The position numbers and the translations under genes are program-made. The notes beneath the pieces are model-generated. The model ran no database searches. It had not been told where the DNA came from and saw only the letters and a list, made by a program, of their open reading frames with translations. Below, piece by piece: positions 8,870-18,314 of a DNA stretch of 39,454 nucleotides (positions are counted from its first letter, which is position 1; every line of letters starts with the position of its first letter). The DNA is from Kiritimatiellia bacterium (GTDB taxonomy: Bacteria; Verrucomicrobiota; Kiritimatiellia; JAQICX01), in assembly GCA_027858345.1 (NCBI GenBank), contig JAQICX010000060.1, positions 1 through 39,454 of the forward strand, read 5' to 3'.

Positions 8870-11230
8870 CTAAAAGGAAATTGTTGTTTTTCCAAGCAGG
8901 AATTCAAGTTTTTGTGGGATGAGATCTGCACCGATGACAGAAAGGTTGAATCCTTTACGTTTGTGTTCAAGAAAGCAGTTTCCTTCAGTTTCAATATTTA
9001 GAGTTACCTTTTTGCCAGCTTTAATCACTTTGAATTTTGTTTTGACATATGCACCTTGATTAAAACTATCTGTCAATCCATCATCTTCAAAGAGCATTGA
9101 CTCGTATTCACCATCAACTTTTGGCAGATAAACTTTAAGCTCAAGATATTCCGGAGCATAATCCATCGTACTCTGAACAACTTCTGATTCCGGAATTACA
9201 GCTCCAGCTTTAACAAACATCGGCAAAACATCAAGTGGTGCATCAACATTAGTGTTTTTGCCACCTTTAATAAGTTTATTTGTGTTGTAGCAATACCAGT
9301 GACCATCAGGAAGATAAACCTTTCTTTTTTCAGCACCTTTTTCCACCACTGGCGCAACCAAGATAGAGCTGCCAAAGATATATTCAGTTGAATTTGTAAT
9401 TGCTTTTTTGTCATCTTGATAATTGTATATCAGCGGCTTTTGAATTGGGCAGCCATCAAAAACACTTTCCATAAACGATGTGTAAATATATGGCAGCATA
9501 CGATAGCGTAGTTCAATTGATTTTTTGATTAAGGTTTCTGTTTCTTCACCAAAACTCCAAGGATACTGATCAATATTGCCCATACAATTGTGATTTCGCA
9601 TAAATGGCTGAAACACTCCGTATTGATACCATCGAACAAGTAGTTCTGCATTTGAGTCGCCACAGAAACCACCAATATCACTGCCGACAAAAGATTGTCC
9701 GGATAATCCAAGATTACAGTTCATTGGAATACTCATTTCCAAATGTGCCCATTCAGAGCAGTTATCACCTGTCCAATTTGCTGCATAGCGTTGTATACCT
9801 GCAAACCCAGCTCTTGAGAGAATGAAAGTTCGTAGGTTCGGCATTGCAGTTTTCATTCCGTCATGTGTTCCCATAGCCATCAGCATTGCATACTGGTTAT
9901 GATATCGTTCGTGAGCATAGTCTGCCCCATCACGATCGAATCTCATTGAGAATGGTGCTTGTGAACCTGTTGCAGGTTCGTTCATGTCATTCCAAATTCC
10001 AGCAAGACCACTTTCAACATGTTCTGCATTTAGTCTGCCCCACCATGCTCTAGCTTCTTCCTTAACAAAATCGGGGAAAACTGTTCGCCCAGGCCAGACT
10101 TGACCAACGTATGTCTGTCCGCTTTCTGTTTTGCAAAACAGATTTCTTTCCGCACCTTCTTCATAGACTGCATAATTTTTATCAAACTTCACACCGGGAT
10201 CAATAATGGTGATTGCTCTAAAACCATTAGCTTTCAATTTTTTCAATGTAGCTTTGATATTTGGAAAATCTTTTTTATTCCATGTAAACACTCTATATTC
10301 ATCCATATAGTCAATATCAAGCCATAGAACATCACAAGGAATATTCTTGTCTCTGAATTTTTTGCCATGGGCTAGCCACTCTTTTTGGGGATAACGATGC
10401 CATCGACATTGATGATGTCCAAGAGCCCATAAAGGTGGTGCCTGTGTTTTACCTGTCAACTCAGAAAATCTTTTTAAGATTTGAGGTATTGCAGGTCCCG
10501 CAAATATATATTCAGTGAGTTGTCCACCTTCTGACATAATTTCATATTCGCCATTGGCAGAGAGATTATAATTCATTTTATAGCCGTTATCCATAAATGA
10601 TGCAGCTGCTGCACCATTTTGTCCTTCAGACAAGTGATATAGCAGATTAATACTAATATAATATGGGTCAAACATATTGCTGGTTGGAACCTTGGTTAGA
10701 TCATCACCATCATGCTCACGCACGGTACCATCAGCTGCCGGAGCCAGAATATCTGTATTCCACTGTGTAAGAGAACGTCCCTGGTGATTAAGTTTACCAG
10801 TCTTTTCTCCCAATCCAACAAATACATCTTTAGTATTCTTGTGTCGTCTTACAGCCCATGAATTGTTCAGAAAGCGATAGCTCCAATCTGCAGCAGAACT
10901 AATGATTTGTTCGCCATTGGCTCTGAAAACATTTATAGAAAATGGGTTTATGCCAATCTCAACAGTTAATTCTGCTGATTTCAGCTGCAATTTCTTCTTG
11001 TTTTCAACAAAAGAAAATTTAGGTTCACCAAACTCATCATTTGGTATTGCAAATGTTGGGCTGGCGTCAAACACTCCACCTTTTGAGACCTTTATTCTAA
11101 CCACATCATCAAAAATAAAATCAATCTTAACTTTTTCATCATCCACATTAATCAACAATCCTTTTCGTGTCTTTGTGAAATGGTCAACTTTTTCTAACTT
11201 TATATAAAAATCTCTATCTTCTAATTTCAT
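8870..11230 (-). CDS. GH31 family alpha-glucosidase (retaining alpha-glycosidase)
   Basis: A 786-residue protein of normal GH31 length without signal peptide. The nucleophile is visible as Asp415 in GIWNDMNEP and the acid/base as Asp489 in WTGDN; SDIGGF (~517-522) is the usual downstream GH31 signature. The N-terminal ~250 residues form the galactose-mutarotase-like beta-sandwich, the barrel runs ~265-600, and a C-terminal beta domain carries LFEDDG. It should hydrolyse alpha-linked glucose (or alpha-xylose) from non-reducing ends of oligosaccharides in the cytoplasm. A good ribosome-binding site (AGAGGAAAA) precedes the ATG. It lies on the same strand as, but about 1 kb upstream of, the GLUG/GH42 pair, so it is probably a separate transcript in a carbohydrate-use neighbourhood. 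Exact substrate cannot be read from sequence. Confidence 0.92.
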   Translation of the reverse strand: MKLEDRDFYIKLEKVDHFTKTRKGLLINVDDEKVKIDFIFDDVVRIKVSKGGVFDASPTFAIPNDEFGEPKFSFVENKKKLQLKSAELTVEIGINPFSINVFRANGEQIISSAADWSYRFLNNSWAVRRHKNTKDVFVGLGEKTGKLNHQGRSLTQWNTDILAPAADGTVREHDGDDLTKVPTSNMFDPYYISINLLYHLSEGQNGAAAASFMDNGYKMNYNLSANGEYEIMSEGGQLTEYIFAGPAIPQILKRFSELTGKTQAPPLWALGHHQCRWHRYPQKEWLAHGKKFRDKNIPCDVLWLDIDYMDEYRVFTWNKKDFPNIKATLKKLKANGFRAITIIDPGVKFDKNYAVYEEGAERNLFCKTESGQTYVGQVWPGRTVFPDFVKEEARAWWGRLNAEHVESGLAGIWNDMNEPATGSQAPFSMRFDRDGADYAHERYHNQYAMLMAMGTHDGMKTAMPNLRTFILSRAGFAGIQRYAANWTGDNCSEWAHLEMSIPMNCNLGLSGQSFVGSDIGGFCGDSNAELLVRWYQYGVFQPFMRNHNCMGNIDQYPWSFGEETETLIKKSIELRYRMLPYIYTSFMESVFDGCPIQKPLIYNYQDDKKAITNSTEYIFGSSILVAPVVEKGAEKRKVYLPDGHWYCYNTNKLIKGGKNTNVDAPLDVLPMFVKAGAVIPESEVVQSTMDYAPEYLELKVYLPKVDGEYESMLFEDDGLTDSFNQGAYVKTKFKVIKAGKKVTLNIETEGNCFLEHKRKGFNLSVIGADLIPQKLEFLLGKTTISF

Positions 11231-11669
11231 TGTTTTCCTCTATTATTGGTTTTGATGTAAATCCTACAACAGTGTACAGTTCACAGTTTTCTTGTTTCTT
11301 CGCTCCGAGAGCTACGAAATACACTGCCGCGAGCAGGTAAAGAACTTTGTTCTTTATATTTACCTAGGGCTGCACTCCCGTTGGTCGCTTACCCTAGGCT
11401 ATGTTGTCTCGGGCTGTCAGCCCTATGTTTCCGTCGGTCAACATCCGACGCTACAGGTGCGGTGTCTGTCAATCAACCTAGTAATCTGCAATATCCTGAA
11501 CCAGCATGTCTGCCTTAGTAACTGTGTTAATTTGCAATAAATTATACACTATTAATTCAGAACCTGTCAATGTGTAGCAATTTAATTGGCTGACTTTTTG
11601 CAATTATCGCACAGGAGAATTTGAATGAAATGATGAGCCCCAACATGGATGTTTGATATTAGATATACC
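11231..11669. other. Spacer upstream of the GH31 gene, repeat-containing
   Basis: No gene seen. It holds a palindromic block at about 11363-11402 (CCTAGGGCTGCACTCCC ... TACCCTAGG), in which CCTAGGG pairs with CCCTAGG, and a CGTCGGTCAACATCCGACGCTACAG unit at about 11431-11455 related to the units at 3280 and 8173. The related wording AGCCTAGGGTAAACG recurs at 18341. Confidence 0.5.
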
Positions 11670-11700
11670 AAAAGAAAAACCCAGGGAATATCCCTGGGTT
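11670..11700 (-). terminator. Intrinsic terminator T2 downstream of hydA
   Basis: Perfect 10-bp stem AACCCAGGGA (11678-11687) with TCCCTGGGTT (11691-11700) around a 3-base loop, followed on the minus strand by a T-rich tract (TTTCTTTT). It lies just beyond terminator T1, giving tandem terminators at the end of the hydCBA transcript. Confidence 0.8.
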
Positions 11701-11702
11701 GT

Positions 11703-11746
11703 AAAAAAAATAAGATTATCCTCTGACGCAGTGCCAGAGGAATAAT
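11703..11746 (-). terminator. Intrinsic terminator T1 downstream of hydA
   Basis: On the minus strand ATTATTCCTCTG pairs with CAGAGGATAAT (one bulge) around GCACTGCGT, and is followed by CTTA and then eight T residues (11710-11703). This is the first of two consecutive terminators about 350 bases past the hydA stop codon. Confidence 0.75.
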
Positions 11747-12094
11747 TGTTATTTCTAGTCAGGGCTTACTGTTTAATGCAAGATTGGGGACCAGCTTGCT
11801 GAGGCTGGAGTTTACGACAGCAATGAAGCGAAGCGGAATGGCCTACATTTTGCCTTAAAGCATTTTCGCCTTTAGCCCGCGGTCCCGCAGACCGGGATCC
11901 CGCTTTGCGGGATAACATGCTGCAAGGTAAAAGGTTGCGTGATATTGCATTATAAATTCATAAAATGCATAAACTTTTAATATTAAGTCATCTGCAAGCT
12001 TTTTAGCCAAAATACCTAAAAACCTTGCAGACATATGTTAGTTATATTTCATAAAGCATTCTCAATATGCGTTTTATGAATTAAACAGGATGCC
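11747..12094 (-). other. Long hydA 3' region with hairpins
   Basis: No gene is recognisable between the hydA stop and the terminators. A 16-bp stem with one mismatch lies at 11991-12006 / 12016-12031 around a 9-base loop but lacks a T-tract. A perfect ATCCCGC-TTT-GCGGGAT hairpin lies at 11897-11913. The stretch 11803-11850 resembles 8697-8755. Confidence 0.55.
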
Positions 12095-13876
12095 CTAATC
12101 AGACATGGTCTGTGATTTAGGTGCGTAGTGCGTATGCAACAGGTGATGTGATTTTTCACCAAGTGGTGCACCCAGAAAATCCTGATACAATTTCTGAACA
12201 TCAGGGTTTTCATGTGATTTACGCAGTTTTTTGCCTTCATCCTCAGCATATATTCCAGCAATACGTTTGAGTCTGACAGAGTCATCAGTGAAGCGAGGTT
12301 GTCCGCCACCGCCAATGCATCCGCCTGGACATGTCATGACTTCAACAAAGTGATAAGGACATCCATTTGCTTTAACATATTCCAACATGCGTCGTGTATT
12401 ACCAAGTCCGTGAGATACAGCAACCTTAAGTTCGACACCTTCAAGGAACTTCCAATCATCAACAGTACCTTCAATAACAAGAGAAGCTTCTTTGATTCCA
12501 TCCAGACCTGTAATAGGTGCTACATGTAGATTTTCAACCGGTAGTTCCCTACCTGTTACAATCTCATATGCAGTACGCAGAGCAGCTTCCATAACACCAC
12601 CTGTATTTGCGAAGATATCTGCTGCGCCAGATGACAGTCCAAGAGGTGCATCCATCTCTTCGTCCGGTAGTGAGTTAAAGTCTAAATTAGCCTCTTTAAT
12701 CATTTTTGCAAGCTCACGAGTTGTAAGCACATAGTCCACATCCTGAATACCATCGGCATTCATCTCAGGACGCTGAGCTTCAAATTTCTTTGCAGTACAA
12801 GGCATGACCGATACAACAATCATATTTTTGGGGTCAACACCAATTTTTTCTGCATAGTAACTCTTTGCCACTGCACCAAACATTTGCTGTGGAGATTTGC
12901 AAGTTGAAATGTTAGGCAGGAATTGAGGAAAATAGAATTCCGCAAAATTAATCCAGCCAGGTGAACAACTTGTAAACATTGGCAAAGCAACATCCTCTTT
13001 GTCAACCAGAGCTTTTTTCAAGCGAGTTAACAACTCGGTTCCTTCTTCCATGATTGTAAGGTCGGCAGTGAAGTTTGTATCAAACACACTATCAAAGCCA
13101 AGTCTACGCAAAGCTGCAACCATTTTGCCGGTGACACGAGTTCCAGGCTCATAGCCAAACTCTTCACCAAGAGCAGCACGAATTGCAGGAGCAGTTTGAA
13201 CTACCACACATATATCAGGATTTTCTATTGCATCCCATATTGCAGGTGTACTACTCTTTTCAGCAATTGCACCAACAGGACAAACTGCGGCACATTGACC
13301 ACACTGAACGCATGCGACATCTTTCAGATCACGACAGAATGCAGGTCCAATAAAAACATCAAAACCACGATCCTGAGGATAGAGAGCTCCAACACCCTGA
13401 ACTTCATTACATACTGTTACGCATCGACGACATTTAATGCATTTTGCACTATCTCTTATCAATGCAGGTGTTGTTTCATCCATATGTGGCTTGATTTTTT
13501 CACCTTCAAAAGCCAAATCACTTATCCCCATATCTTCGCCAAGTGTACGTAGCTCACAGTCGGAACCTCTATCACATGTCTGACAGTTGCCATCATGCTC
13601 CGAGAGCAAAAGTTCCACAACAAACCGCCTTGCCATACGAGCCTTTTTGCTGTTGGTATGAATAACCATACCTTCAGAAACAGGTGTAGAGCATGCTGCC
13701 TGCAGTATTTTTGCGCCCTCAACCTCAACAAGACATACACGGCATGCACCGATTGGATCTCGTTTTTCAATATGACACATGGTTGGAATTTGAACATTAA
13801 TCATTCGTGCAGCTTGCAGAATTGTTGAATCCTCTGGAACTTGCACTGCTTGTGAATTTATTGTTATATTAATCAT
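12095..13876 (-). CDS. hydA: [FeFe]-hydrogenase catalytic subunit HydA (bifurcating, HydABC type)
   Basis: A 593-residue cytoplasmic iron-sulfur enzyme that reduces protons or oxidises H2 at the H-cluster. Visible in order: N-terminal [2Fe-2S] domain (Cys34, Cys45, Cys48, Cys62); His-ligated [4Fe-4S] site (HDGNCQTCDRGSDC, 94-107); two [4Fe-4S] motifs (CIKCRRCVTVC at ~146 and CVQCGQCAAVC at ~189); and the three H-cluster signatures TSCSPGW (302-308), MPCTAKK (358-364) and TCPGGCIGGGGQP (515-527). All ligands are intact. I chose the ATG at 13876 over the upstream ATG at 13927: CCGGAGAACC lies just before it and it avoids overlapping hydB. It is the last gene of hydC-hydB-hydA, 13 bases after hydB, the arrangement typical of NADH/ferredoxin-coupled complexes. 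Confidence 0.95.
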   Translation of the reverse strand: MINITINSQAVQVPEDSTILQAARMINVQIPTMCHIEKRDPIGACRVCLVEVEGAKILQAACSTPVSEGMVIHTNSKKARMARRFVVELLLSEHDGNCQTCDRGSDCELRTLGEDMGISDLAFEGEKIKPHMDETTPALIRDSAKCIKCRRCVTVCNEVQGVGALYPQDRGFDVFIGPAFCRDLKDVACVQCGQCAAVCPVGAIAEKSSTPAIWDAIENPDICVVVQTAPAIRAALGEEFGYEPGTRVTGKMVAALRRLGFDSVFDTNFTADLTIMEEGTELLTRLKKALVDKEDVALPMFTSCSPGWINFAEFYFPQFLPNISTCKSPQQMFGAVAKSYYAEKIGVDPKNMIVVSVMPCTAKKFEAQRPEMNADGIQDVDYVLTTRELAKMIKEANLDFNSLPDEEMDAPLGLSSGAADIFANTGGVMEAALRTAYEIVTGRELPVENLHVAPITGLDGIKEASLVIEGTVDDWKFLEGVELKVAVSHGLGNTRRMLEYVKANGCPYHFVEVMTCPGGCIGGGGQPRFTDDSVRLKRIAGIYAEDEGKKLRKSHENPDVQKLYQDFLGAPLGEKSHHLLHTHYAPKSQTMSD

Positions 13877-13889
13877 TTTGGTTCTCCGG

Positions 13890-15941
13890 TTATTCATTAG
13901 ATGCAGTAGGTTGTTTGCCATAATCACAACGCAGACAGCGTCTTGCCTGTCTCAATGCTGCGGCTTCACTCCATGGTTGCTCAACTTCACTAAAGTTGTG
14001 ACGCCGTCTTGCCAATGGAATTGTCGGCAATTTTTCACGAGCATAAGCTAACGGTTCAGCATCAGGATCAAAGGTTGCACCTTGATCTTTATATCCTCTC
14101 CAGAAGCTATGGTCTTCGCCAGTCAATCTTATATCTATCTCAATTGCAGCACACTCACCAGCACCAATAGCCTGAGCCACTGAAGAGGGACCTGTTGCAA
14201 CATCACCACCAGCAAGTAGCCATGGGACAGATGTTGCACCAGAACGAGGATCGGCCTTAACCCAACCACTATCATTGAATTCAACTTCAAGATTACCAAC
14301 GGTTGTATCTTTATTCAAAGCCTGACCAATGGCAATAATCACCTGATCAGCCTCTATGACTTCGGCAGTTTCCTCTGCATCATCCTGTGGACGACGTCGA
14401 CCAGAACGGTCAAATTCGCCAAGTTTCATATGGTGACAAAGCACACCTGTTACTTTTCCGTGTTTAACAACAAACTCTTCAGGATTAAGAAGCGTACATA
14501 ATTTAACGCCTTCATCAAGAGCTTCTTCAATTTCTTCTGCATATGCAGGCATCTGCTCTCTAGTACGACGATAGATTACCGTAACTTCCTCTGCACCAAG
14601 ACGCATGGCAGTACGAGCAGCATCAATTGCGGCATTACCACCACCAACAACCACGACCTTTTTCCCAACAGGAACAGAACCACGAATGTTATATTGACGA
14701 AGGAAACTCATTGCCTCAGTGACTCCATCGGCATCCGAACCCTTAATATTCAGATCAACACCAAGAGGAGCACCAATGGCAAGATAGATTAATTCATATC
14801 CATCATCCTTGAGACTCTCTAAAGTATAGTCACGTCCCAGCATTTGTCCAGTTTCAATTGTGACACCAAGACTTTCAATCATACGAATTTCGCGAGCGAG
14901 TTCCTCACGAGGCAGACGATAAGCAGGAATTGCCTGAACCAGCATACCCCCTGGACGAGGTTCACTTTCGAGAACAACAGGTTTGTAGCCAAGTCTAGCA
15001 AGAAAATATGCACATGAAAGTCCTGCAGGACCAGCACCAACAATTGCAATTTTGCGTTTGGCATTTTCATCATTTTCCAGCACCTCAGGAATCTGTACCA
15101 TAACTTCCTGATCAACCATAAAGCGTTTGACAGCCCTGATTGAAACTGGAGAATCCAATTGAGCACGACGACATTTGTCCTCACATGTGTGGAAACATAC
15201 TCTTGCACATACAGATGCAAAAGGATTACGTTCTCTATGCAATTTAAGAGCCTCAGCATATCTTTGATCACCGACCATTGAGACGAAACCAGGCACATCG
15301 ACACCACATGGACATGCACTCAAACATGGAGCACGTACAAGCCCGGCACATACACCGGCTTCACAATATTTGTCGATGATATGCTGTTCATATTCTTTTC
15401 TGAAATGTCTGATTGTTGATAAGATAGGATTTGGAGCTGTCTGTCCAAGACCACAAAGCGAAGCTGTTTTTATAAAATTGCCAAGTTCTTCCAGACGATC
15501 AATATCCTCCATTTCACCTTGACCAGCACATATACGTTCAAGAATTTCAAGCATACGACGAGTACCTGTTCGACAAGGAACACATTTTCCGCAAGACTCT
15601 TCCTGCACGAATTCAATAAAGAATCGAGCCACATCGACCATACATGTGTTTTCATCCATAACGATCAATCCACCAGACCCCATGATTGCACCAAGATCAG
15701 CAAGCGTTTCATAATCCAAAGGCACATTCAAATTTTGTTTAGGAATGCAACCACCGGAAGGACCGCCAATTTGAGCAGCCTTAAACTGTTTGTCATTGAT
15801 TATTCCACCGCCTATGTCATAAATCAACTCACCCAGATGTGTACCAATAGGCACTTCTACAAGACCAGTATTACGAACAGCACCAGCTAAAGCAAATACT
15901 TTTGTTCCCTTACTTTTTCTGTCCCTATGTTTGCGTACCAC
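13890..15941 (-). CDS. hydB: HydB C-terminal part fused to a GltD-like FAD/NAD(P)H module (second fragment of frameshifted hydB)
   Basis: This open frame continues hydB after a one-base frameshift at ~15914-15918. The genuine HydB sequence starts at [11 protein letters not shown]; the first ~9 residues of the open frame are out-of-frame reading of upstream codons. It holds the SLBB domain, the NuoF-type [4Fe-4S] site [14 protein letters not shown] and the [12 protein letters not shown] stretch. Instead of the usual C-terminal ferredoxin domain of HydB, it runs into a GltD-like module: cysteine-rich [23 protein letters not shown] site [15 protein letters not shown](P)H site [16 protein letters not shown] with [10 protein letters not shown], and a C-terminal [19 protein letters not shown] signature. 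The fusion could give the complex a second pyridine-nucleotide site. Independent translation is unlikely, as no good ribosome-binding site or start lies at the junction. Confidence 0.9.
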   Translation of the reverse strand: MVRKHRDRKSKGTKVFALAGAVRNTGLVEVPIGTHLGELIYDIGGGIINDKQFKAAQIGGPSGGCIPKQNLNVPLDYETLADLGAIMGSGGLIVMDENTCMVDVARFFIEFVQEESCGKCVPCRTGTRRMLEILERICAGQGEMEDIDRLEELGNFIKTASLCGLGQTAPNPILSTIRHFRKEYEQHIIDKYCEAGVCAGLVRAPCLSACPCGVDVPGFVSMVGDQRYAEALKLHRERNPFASVCARVCFHTCEDKCRRAQLDSPVSIRAVKRFMVDQEVMVQIPEVLENDENAKRKIAIVGAGPAGLSCAYFLARLGYKPVVLESEPRPGGMLVQAIPAYRLPREELAREIRMIESLGVTIETGQMLGRDYTLESLKDDGYELIYLAIGAPLGVDLNIKGSDADGVTEAMSFLRQYNIRGSVPVGKKVVVVGGGNAAIDAARTAMRLGAEEVTVIYRRTREQMPAYAEEIEEALDEGVKLCTLLNPEEFVVKHGKVTGVLCHHMKLGEFDRSGRRRPQDDAEETAEVIEADQVIIAIGQALNKDTTVGNLEVEFNDSGWVKADPRSGATSVPWLLAGGDVATGPSSVAQAIGAGECAAIEIDIRLTGEDHSFWRGYKDQGATFDPDAEPLAYAREKLPTIPLARRRHNFSEVEQPWSEAAALRQARRCLRCDYGKQPTASNE

Positions 15942-17041
15942 TCCCCGCCTTTGAGTATGATAGCAGCAACATTGGCATATGTTTCAACATTATTCAAAAC
16001 AGTTGGTTTTCCCCACAATCCCTTAACAGCAGGGAATGGTGGACGAGGTCTAGGCTCTCCACGTTTTCCCTCAATGGAAGCAATCAATGCAGTTTCTTCG
16101 CCACATACGAAAGCTCCGGAACCCTTTTTGATTTCCAGATCAAAACAGAAGTCTGTACCCATTATATTATCACCTAACAAACCACATTCACGAGCTTGGT
16201 CAAGTGCTATATTCAATCTTTCAACTGCCAAAGGGTATTCAGCACGCACATAAACATATCCCTGATTTGAACCAATTGCAAGAGCTGCCAGAGCCATGCC
16301 TTCAATAATTGCATGTGGGTCACCTTCAAGCAGACTACGATCCATATAAGCACCAGGATCCCCTTCATCGGCATTACAAAGCACATAACGAGTGTCGGCT
16401 TCCCTTGCCTTTGCAAAACTCCACTTTAGCCAAGTTGGAAAACCAGCACCGCCACGACCACGTAAACCAGAAATCTTCATCTGTTCAACAACACCATCTG
16501 GTCCCATGCCAGTAAGAGCCTTTGCCAAAGCTGCATATCCATCATTTGCAATTGTATCAGCAATTTGAATTGGATCAATCCAACCGCAATTACGTAGCAC
16601 AACTTGAGTTTGTCTTTTAAAGAATTGCATATCCTGACGACATGGTGCCGGAATTTTGCCATCTTCATCGGCAATCATCAAACGTTCAACGCGTTTTCCT
16701 GAGCAAATATGTGAATTAACAATATCTTTGGCATCTTCAGGTTTCAAACTTTGATAGAATGTACGATCTTCACCAACCAAAGCCACCGGACCAGCCACAC
16801 AAGGTCCCATACAACCAGTTTCAACTAGCTGAACCTTATCTGACATACCTGCTTTTTCCAGTTCATCCTGCAGTGCATCACGTACATCTTTGGCACCAGA
16901 TGCCAAACAACTTCCACCAAAGCATACCAGAATTTGCTGAGTATCATCTTTAGATATTTTTTTATTCTCTTTCTTCAATTTTTCACGTAGAGCTGTTAAA
17001 TCAGAGACAGAACAGATTTTTGGGATAGTACACATACTCAT
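15887..17041 (-). CDS. hydB: HydB N-terminal part, NuoF-like diaphorase (first fragment of frameshifted hydB)
   Basis: This 384-residue frame starts at an ATG that overlaps the hydC stop codon (ATGA) behind GGAGAAG. Residues ~35-115 form a thioredoxin-like [2Fe-2S] domain ([19 protein letters not shown]). From ~155 it is a NuoF/51-kDa flavoprotein with the FMN/NADH loops [26 protein letters not shown] and [18 protein letters not shown]. The true protein reads NIGTEK and should continue [11 protein letters not shown]; here the frame runs off into VREQKYLL and a stop. One missing A in the coding-strand run GAAAAAGT explains this. HydB oxidises or reduces NADH at FMN in the HydABC complex. The split is either a sequencing/assembly indel, a real mutation or, less likely, recoding. 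Confidence 0.9.
   Translation of the reverse strand: MSMCTIPKICSVSDLTALREKLKKENKKISKDDTQQILVCFGGSCLASGAKDVRDALQDELEKAGMSDKVQLVETGCMGPCVAGPVALVGEDRTFYQSLKPEDAKDIVNSHICSGKRVERLMIADEDGKIPAPCRQDMQFFKRQTQVVLRNCGWIDPIQIADTIANDGYAALAKALTGMGPDGVVEQMKISGLRGRGGAGFPTWLKWSFAKAREADTRYVLCNADEGDPGAYMDRSLLEGDPHAIIEGMALAALAIGSNQGYVYVRAEYPLAVERLNIALDQARECGLLGDNIMGTDFCFDLEIKKGSGAFVCGEETALIASIEGKRGEPRPRPPFPAVKGLWGKPTVLNNVETYANVAAIILKGGEWYANIGTEKVREQKYLL
15911..15920 (-). other. One-base frameshift site in hydB (A5 homopolymer)
   Basis: On the coding strand, codons GAA AAA GTA interrupt the conserved reading. Inserting one A, or slipping back one base on the AAA codon, gives GAA AAA AGT AAG GGA, which restores E-K-S-K-G and joins both halves of hydB exactly in register. 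The A-run covers 15914-15918. The preceding GAA codon does not form a classical slippery heptamer. Confidence 0.85.
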
Positions 17042-17571
17042 TTTTCTTCTCCTTCTAATACAAGCTCTTCATCAGTTGCAAATTGTGCAATAAATTCATT
17101 AATACGAGCGGGCTTAACTCTTTGATATGTTTCATCATTAACCATGACTACCGGTGCCATTCCGCATGCTCCAAAACAACGACCAACCTCTAATGAGAAC
17201 TGTCTATCTTCCGTGGTTTCACCAACATCAATTTCCAGGCGTTTTTTTATTGCTTCAAGGACCTCTTTTCCTCCGCGAACATAACATGCAGTTCCTAGAC
17301 ACACACGAACAAGATATTTACCACGTGGATTACGTGTAAAAAAGGAATAGAAAGAGATAACGCCTGCGACTTCGGTAATAGTTTTATTAAAACCTTCAGC
17401 GATTCTATCAACTACCATATCTGGAAGATATCCAAAAATGATCTGAGCCATTTGGAGAGCGGGTATCAGTCCTCCAGCCTTATCTTTGTTCTCTTTGATG
17501 ACCTCTTCAAGGCGAGTCATCAGTTCAGTCTCTGTGACATCTTGGCCACATGTGCAGCTACTAATCGACAT
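17038..17571 (-). CDS. hydC: HydC, NuoE-like [2Fe-2S] subunit of the [FeFe]-hydrogenase complex
   Basis: A 177-residue thioredoxin-fold [2Fe-2S] protein of the NuoE/24-kDa family. The cluster ligands are visible in VRVCLGTACYVRGG and in GRCFGACGMAP. It transfers electrons between the HydB flavin and the cluster chain of the complex. It is the first gene of hydC-hydB-hydA, with a strong GGAGGG ribosome-binding site nine bases before the ATG, and it overlaps hydB by four bases (ATGA). Length and domain content are normal. A 23-base palindromic element lies 77-99 bases upstream. Confidence 0.93.
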   Translation of the reverse strand: MSISSCTCGQDVTETELMTRLEEVIKENKDKAGGLIPALQMAQIIFGYLPDMVVDRIAEGFNKTITEVAGVISFYSFFTRNPRGKYLVRVCLGTACYVRGGKEVLEAIKKRLEIDVGETTEDRQFSLEVGRCFGACGMAPVVMVNDETYQRVKPARINEFIAQFATDEELVLEGEEK

Positions 17572-17647
17572 ATTTTAAACCCTCCGGTATGTATGTTTTT
17601 GTATTTTGAATAATATAGAATTACTAATGTCTAAAGCATAACTTTTG

Positions 17648-17670
17648 TTTCATTTCGGGAAATAATGAAA
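17648..17670. promoter_or_regulatory. Palindrome upstream of hydCBA, possible operator
   Basis: TTTCATT (17648-17654) and AATGAAA (17664-17670) form an inverted repeat, and inside and overlapping it ATTTC-GG-GAAAT (17652-17663) is a second palindrome. It lies 77-99 bases upstream of the hydC start, where an operator could sit. It does not resemble a Rex site. No convincing -35/-10 pair was found here. Confidence 0.35.
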
Positions 17671-17699
17671 AGATATAAAACATAAGTACACATAGCCTA

Positions 17700-18314
17700 C
17701 ATGAATCATGTTTTATCAAGTCAATTTAGGCATAGCTCTTCTAAAGTTTGAAAAGATAGACAATATTCTTGGTTTTGTCAACATAAAAAGTCTCATACAA
17801 GCATAATAATCCACTGTTGTTAAAAAAAATACATTATCAGAAAAAAACAACAAAAATCTCAATATTTTACTAAGAAAGAACAACATTTCCTTTATCTGGT
17901 ATAACATAGGGCGGCATAGCCTCAACCAAAAGAATTATCGCACATCCGCTTTCGCCGTACCGGACTACAGCGCGACAGGAAGGCGCCAAGAGCCTAGGAC
18001 GGACGAGCCAGAACCAAAGCTGGCAGAGCCAGCAGATTAAGGTTAAGATTAAGGTTAAGGTTGGAATAGCTCCGCAGGTATTTATTATAAGTGAGAACAC
18101 CGAACATCGAACGTCCAACATTCATTCGACCAACGGGAGAACAGCTTTAGTTTACCTAAAGCAACGATCCCTCAGAGCGGGAGAAAGTGCTCATTTTGAA
18201 TGAATACCCCTCCGTCTCTTCCGCCGCCACTTTGCTTTAAAAAAAGCAAAGTGGTAGCGGGATCGCCACCTCCCCTAAAAGAGGGAGGAGCTTTTTCGGA
18301 CTAAGGTTAAATTG
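17700..18314. other. Gene-free spacer, repeat-containing
   Basis: No gene recognised. Includes a degenerate GGTTAAGATTAAGGTTAAGG tract (about 18039-18060), a 23-base arm at 18102-18124 that recurs inverted at 18694-18716 (22 of 23), a GCTTTAG-N5-CTAAAGC hairpin at 18144-18162 that recurs at 18930-18948, and an inverted CTCCGTC...GGAGGAG repeat at about 18204-18300. Confidence 0.55.

Noticed and set aside
15905-15945. Programmed ribosomal frameshifting in hydB
   Set aside because: A -1 slip would restore the frame, but the P-site codon GAA does not form a classical slippery heptamer and no stimulatory structure is evident; an indel is simpler.
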